A stretch of DNA of 17,698 nucleotides. Source: Deltaproteobacteria bacterium UBA2221. GTDB lineage: Bacteria; Desulfobacterota; Syntrophorhabdia; Syntrophorhabdales; WCHB1-27. Position 1 is the stretch's first letter, and every line of letters starts with the position of its first letter. The DNA is taken from the NCBI GenBank assembly GCA_002328485.1, contig DCUF01000082.1:85984-103681 (forward strand), given 5' to 3'. Positions 15,128-17,698 of this stretch are shown here, piece by piece. Both the position numbers and the translations under genes were made by a program. Below the pieces are notes generated by a model, which searched no databases, was not told the origin of the DNA, and saw only the letters and a program-made list of their open reading frames with translations.

Positions 15128-15159
15128 CCCACTGAGGGAACAAGGCTTCCCTCAGTGGG
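15128..15159. repeat. perfect 13-bp inverted repeat (hairpin)
   Basis: CCCACTGAGGGAA (15128-15140) and TTCCCTCAGTGGG (15147-15159) are exact complements around a 6-base loop, CAAGGC. It lies about 100 bases downstream of the cysE stop. Neither side has a T-run, so it is not a standard terminator; a 3'-end stabilising hairpin or a REP-like/mobile-element remnant is possible. The rest of 15076-15260 shows nothing else. Confidence 0.65.
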
Positions 15160-15260
15160 AAGACCGATTTTGTCCTGTGTGACCTTATGGATGATCCACA
15201 AAAGGTGGCCTCTACCGCAGGGTCAGTCAGGAAGAAATTCTGAAGAATGCTCTCATGTTC

Positions 15261-16229
15261 TCAGTGAGGTTGCGCTCCTGAATTCTCCTTTCTGATGAGC
15301 TCGGGTGTCTTGAGGAAGACCCGCGTATCGGGTGGCACCGACTCTGTGAGCCAGACATTTCCCCCAATAACGGAGCGAGCGCCGATGACGGTGTCCCCAC
15401 CCAATATTGTGGCCCCTGCGTAAATGATCACGTCGTCCTCAATGGTGGGGTGGCGTTTCTTGCCGCGAAGCCTTTCACCGGCATCTCTCGGAAGCGAAAG
15501 GGCGCCGAGGGTCACGCCCTGGTAGATCCTTACCCTGTCGCCGATTACAGATGTTTGCCCAATTACGACACCCACGCCGTGATCGATGAAAAAACCTTCG
15601 CCCAGGTGCGCCCCCGGGTGTATGTCAATCCCTGTGCGGCCGTGGGCATACTCGCTCATAATTCTGGGCATGAGGGCCACACCTTGATGGAGAAGCTGAT
15701 GGGCTATTCTGTGAACGGATACGGCAAACAGGCCTGGATAGGAAAAGATGATCTCGTCGTAACTGGTGGTGGCAGGGTCCCCTTCAAAAGCGGCCCGCAC
15801 GTCTTTACTGAGCAAGGTCCTCAGGTTGGGCAGCTCCTCCATGAAACGGATCGCTTCCTGCCGTCCCCGTTCCTGGCACTGAGAGCATGGTTGATCGTAG
15901 CGTATGCAGTCGTGTCTGAAGCAGAGGGCGATCTGCGTGGAAAGGTCCTCGAAGAGGGAGATGGCCTCTTGCCCGAGGTAGTATCGCAGGTTCACGCGGT
16001 CGAGCCTCTCCGAAATGAAATATCCGGGATAGAGTATGCGCATGAGCTGATTAACGATCTTGATGATACCCTCCCGGGAGGGTATGGGCTCCGGCCCCAC
16101 ATGATCGAAGCATTGGGGCCCGTCGCAGGATGTCACGAGCCTTTCGACGATCTGGGGTATCTCCTCTCGATAATCGTGGGCAGATCCTATCTCAACCCTG
16201 CACTTATCTTTTTCCGTCGTGTCCGACAT
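15261..16229 (-). CDS. cysE: serine O-acetyltransferase (long EpsC/CysE-type)
   Basis: Transfers acetyl from acetyl-CoA to L-serine, giving O-acetylserine, the cysteine precursor. The 322-residue product has a helical N-terminal region (about 1-185) and a left-handed beta-helix of hexapeptide repeats (about 195-305). Active-site motifs are GIDIHPGAHLG (200-210), FFIDHGVGVVIGQT (213-226, equivalent to catalytic His158 of E. coli CysE) and KKRHPTIEDD (257-266). A cysteine cluster C-x4-C-x6-C-x2-C (Cys103, 108, 115, 118) lies in the N-terminal part and may bind metal. The ATG at 16229 is chosen because AAGGAG lies 5 bases upstream; an in-frame ATG at 16253 lacks such a site. The usual partner gene cysK is not in the window. 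Confidence 0.9.
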   Translation of the reverse strand: MSDTTEKDKCRVEIGSAHDYREEIPQIVERLVTSCDGPQCFDHVGPEPIPSREGIIKIVNQLMRILYPGYFISERLDRVNLRYYLGQEAISLFEDLSTQIALCFRHDCIRYDQPCSQCQERGRQEAIRFMEELPNLRTLLSKDVRAAFEGDPATTSYDEIIFSYPGLFAVSVHRIAHQLLHQGVALMPRIMSEYAHGRTGIDIHPGAHLGEGFFIDHGVGVVIGQTSVIGDRVRIYQGVTLGALSLPRDAGERLRGKKRHPTIEDDVIIYAGATILGGDTVIGARSVIGGNVWLTESVPPDTRVFLKTPELIRKENSGAQPH

Positions 16230-16379
16230 AGAGACTCCTTTGCCTGCGGGCACCAGGCGCTATCCCACCGAAACAGTGACCCATCCGGGGCCTTGCTATA
16301 CCCGGACCTCTTTCCCCTGGTCTCTGCCAAGGCAGATGCCTCCGCTCCGGAGAGCAACTGCCTGTTTGACCGCGTGTTT
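16230..16379 (-). promoter_or_regulatory. structured leader of cysE, function unknown
   Basis: The predicted 150-nt leader (minus strand) can fold into consecutive small hairpins: GCTC-TCCG-GAGC, TCTGC-CTTG-GCAGA, TCCGGG/CCCGGA with an 11-base loop, CACTG/CGGTG, and GCCTG/CAGGC directly before the AAAGGAG ribosome site. No known riboswitch class could be assigned by eye. Confidence 0.35.
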
Positions 16380-16385
16380 GCTCCG

Positions 16386-16414
16386 ATTCTATCCATATGT
16401 CTTCACGGTGTCAA
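16386..16414 (-). promoter_or_regulatory. sigma-70-type promoter of cysE
   Basis: Minus strand: perfect TTGACA (16414-16409), 17-base spacer, TAGAAT (16391-16386; 5 of 6). It lies 47 bases past the stop of the upstream gene, so cysE can be expressed on its own. Transcription should start near 16379. Confidence 0.7.
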
Positions 16415-16461
16415 GGCGGACCGGGTTGACCGCCGGCGCATGAGATGGTCTGGACAAAACA

Positions 16462-17427
16462 CTAAAGGGTCAATCCGAGCGTGACCTCGCGGTAAATAGA
16501 CTCGATGGTTGCGCAGTCCAGCCGGTCAAAATCCCTCTGGAAGGGTGTTACGACGATGCCCGCCATCTCCACTACGGCCGGGCTGACGACGATTCGATCG
16601 TCCCCGTCCCTGAAAAAGACGGAAGGGCGATGTTTGCTCCGCGGAAAGACCAGTACGGTGTACTTCCCCTCCTGAAAACGGCACAGGACATTGACCATGG
16701 GCTCCTCATCTGCCGGCGGTCGAGGGATTTGGCCAAGGACTTCGATGTGGCGGGAAAGGGCCCGGGCGAGTGATAACGGTTCTTCCCCTTCAAAGAGTAT
16801 TACCTCTCTCCCTAGATTCTCTACCCGATAGCACGAAATGCCATTTTGATATCCGCCGTAAGGGACCAGCCGTCTTTTCTCCCCTATCTCATGCTCGATG
16901 GGTGTCTGCCCCGCCGGTATTGCCTGAAAATGGAGATGATCAGGCGCCGAGGCGCCGCACCGGGGGCCGTTGTAGAGGATGATCCACTCCTTTCCCAGGT
17001 CCGCCGCAAGGGCAAGAAAGGTTTGCGTGTTGGCGATTATGGTCTGAGGTCTATGGGAGATGTGGGGGATGGTCAGATGACCGGACATGACGGGCATGGG
17101 ATTGGAAAGGATGAGATACTCATGTCGGTAGAGTATGGACTTCTGTGGGTGGGGGAGACGATCCGCACAGAGAAAACAGGGGCGGCGGCTGATATCCGCT
17201 GCATCGACCTTCGCATCGGTGCTCGTTAGCCTTCCAGGGTTGTGGAGAAGCCGGACAGAGAAACCGTTGCAGGCAAGGAGCCGCGTCTTTGCTGAACCCA
17301 GGGCTTCGTAGGCTTCAGAAAGCTGAGGCCACGAGGTCTTCTGCTCGTCTAAGAGCCCACGGCATAGATCTGCCAGCTTCGGGCCCTCTTTCCCTCCGTC
17401 AAATATCCCATACACTCGGTCCTCCAT
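16462..17427 (-). CDS. DUF4922-type HIT-superfamily protein (nucleotide phosphorylase/transferase-like)
   Basis: A 321-residue cytoplasmic protein. The motif DHLHFQA (163-169) is the H-x-H-x-Q signature of the branch of the HIT superfamily that includes galactose-1-phosphate uridylyltransferase, Ap4A phosphorylase and GDP-hexose phosphorylases. There the central His (here His166) forms a nucleotidyl-enzyme intermediate. Upstream, NPMPVMSGHLTIPH (109-122) and HRPQ (125-128) match the same fold, and LYNGPRCGASAPD (151-163) leads into the active site. A CFLC pair (84-87) could bind metal. The exact substrate is unknown. The ATG at 17427 is preceded by AAGGAG at 5 bases; the gene lies 17 bases after a glycosyltransferase gene on the same strand, so a role in nucleotide-sugar turnover is plausible but inferred. 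Confidence 0.75.
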   Translation of the reverse strand: MEDRVYGIFDGGKEGPKLADLCRGLLDEQKTSWPQLSEAYEALGSAKTRLLACNGFSVRLLHNPGRLTSTDAKVDAADISRRPCFLCADRLPHPQKSILYRHEYLILSNPMPVMSGHLTIPHISHRPQTIIANTQTFLALAADLGKEWIILYNGPRCGASAPDHLHFQAIPAGQTPIEHEIGEKRRLVPYGGYQNGISCYRVENLGREVILFEGEEPLSLARALSRHIEVLGQIPRPPADEEPMVNVLCRFQEGKYTVLVFPRSKHRPSVFFRDGDDRIVVSPAVVEMAGIVVTPFQRDFDRLDCATIESIYREVTLGLTL

Positions 17428-17432
17428 CCGAA

Positions 17433-17448
17433 CTCCTTAGCTCCTTAG
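17433..17448 (-). repeat. tandem 8-bp repeat forming a doubled ribosome site
   Basis: On the minus strand CTAAGGAG occurs twice head to tail (17448-17441 and 17440-17433). The first copy contains the TAA stop of the glycosyltransferase gene, and the second carries the AAGGAG that is 5 bases before the ATG at 17427. Confidence 0.6.
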
Positions 17449-17698
17449 ACAGTCCGATTTATCTCCTGCCTTGCCCTGATTTCCTCGGTTCGGATGGAAT
17501 CTTTGAAGGCATCGTTCCTGTTTGCAGCCTCGATGCTCAGGGCCGCATCTGTGTTGCCCGTCCAGCGTCTACATAAATAGAGGCTTTCAAAAATGCGACC
17601 AATTCTGTATTCTCGGCAGATCCTAAGGGCCGCAGCGTAGTCTTCCCCATAACTGACGTTCAGGAAATCGACGCCGCGCATGAGGGTCGTATCGAAGG
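17445..17698 (-). CDS. C-terminal end of a family 2 glycosyltransferase (partial)
   Basis: Only the last 83 residues are inside the window; the frame is open to the edge at 17698 (reading FDTTLMRGVDF before the next conserved part). The pattern GEDYAAALRICREYRIGRI followed by SLYLCRRW and GN is the C-terminal half of a GT2 GT-A fold, where the ED pair normally carries the catalytic base. The tail is charged (RTEEIRARQEINR). A Met codon at 17681 is inside the conserved domain and is unlikely to be the true start. The sugar donor and acceptor cannot be inferred. Confidence 0.6.
   Translation of the reverse strand, partial: FDTTLMRGVDFLNVSYGEDYAAALRICREYRIGRIFESLYLCRRWTGNTDAALSIEAANRNDAFKDSIRTEEIRARQEINRTV

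Noticed and set aside
14859..15260. Integrated element with an att repeat of the tRNA 3' end
   Set aside because: No second copy of the tRNA 3' sequence and no integrase gene were found in the window.
15095..15295. 66-codon plus-strand frame across the 13-bp hairpin
   Set aside because: It contains the hairpin, lacks a ribosome site and runs into the 3' end of cysE on the other strand; there is no protein-like character.
16230..16379. T-box or cobalamin riboswitch before cysE
   Set aside because: GGTGGGATAGCG and GGTCACTG only partly resemble the T-box and B12-box consensus, and the remaining required elements are missing.
15450..16484. 344-codon plus-strand frame opposite cysE
   Set aside because: It is the mirror of the cysE coding frame, has no recognisable motif, and the opposite strand carries an intact acetyltransferase.
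1..17698. CRISPR arrays, insertion sequences, rRNA genes or phage genes
   Set aside because: No regularly spaced repeats, transposase, rRNA or phage-type sequences were seen on either strand.

Overview
The window looks like chromosomal DNA of a Gram-negative bacterium, most likely a deltaproteobacterial / Desulfobacterota-type organism. This is inferred from gene content and not proven: there is a Tol energy-transduction set and a periplasmic HtrA protease (so two membranes), type II secretion / type IV pilus genes scattered over the chromosome, a fused transporter-like/spermidine-synthase-like protein, and GC-rich coding with AT-rich promoters. Most genes are recognisable families. Promoters of the sigma-70 kind (TTGACA, 17-base spacer, TATAAT-like) can be read directly at several places.

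Left part (1-5954, + strand): an AT-rich promoter region, then five co-directional genes: a MoxR-type AAA+ ATPase, its VWA-domain partner, a cis-polyprenyl diphosphate synthase (UppS-like), a GspE/PilB-type secretion ATPase carrying an extra N-terminal cyclic-nucleotide-binding domain, and a VTT/DedA-type membrane protein. The last three overlap by ATGA, so they are translationally linked.

Middle part (5981-9738, - strand): tolQ-tolR-tolA, each pair overlapping by ATGA, converging on the VTT gene. Upstream lies a 307-base gap. It holds a candidate 39-residue small protein gene with its own strong promoter and its own intrinsic terminator, followed by a separate tolQ promoter. Upstream of that is a 522-residue membrane protein with a spermidine-synthase-like C-terminal domain.

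Right-centre (9914-14858, + strand): an OmpR-type response regulator, a sensor histidine kinase and an HtrA/DegP protease overlap one another and form an envelope-stress-type operon. A GspF/PilC inner-membrane protein follows, then tRNA-Pro(CGG).

Right end (14882-17698, - strand): the remains of a decayed gene and a perfect 13-bp hairpin lie downstream of a long-form serine O-acetyltransferase. That gene has its own promoter and a structured leader of about 150 nt. Further upstream are a DUF4922-type HIT-superfamily protein and the C-terminal end of a family 2 glycosyltransferase, cut by the window edge.

The two items most worth following up are the orphan small protein gene (7949-8068) and a consistent pattern in which four genes lacking a good Shine-Dalgarno site have a -10-like hexamer only 6-13 bases before their start codon, suggesting leaderless or near-leaderless mRNAs.
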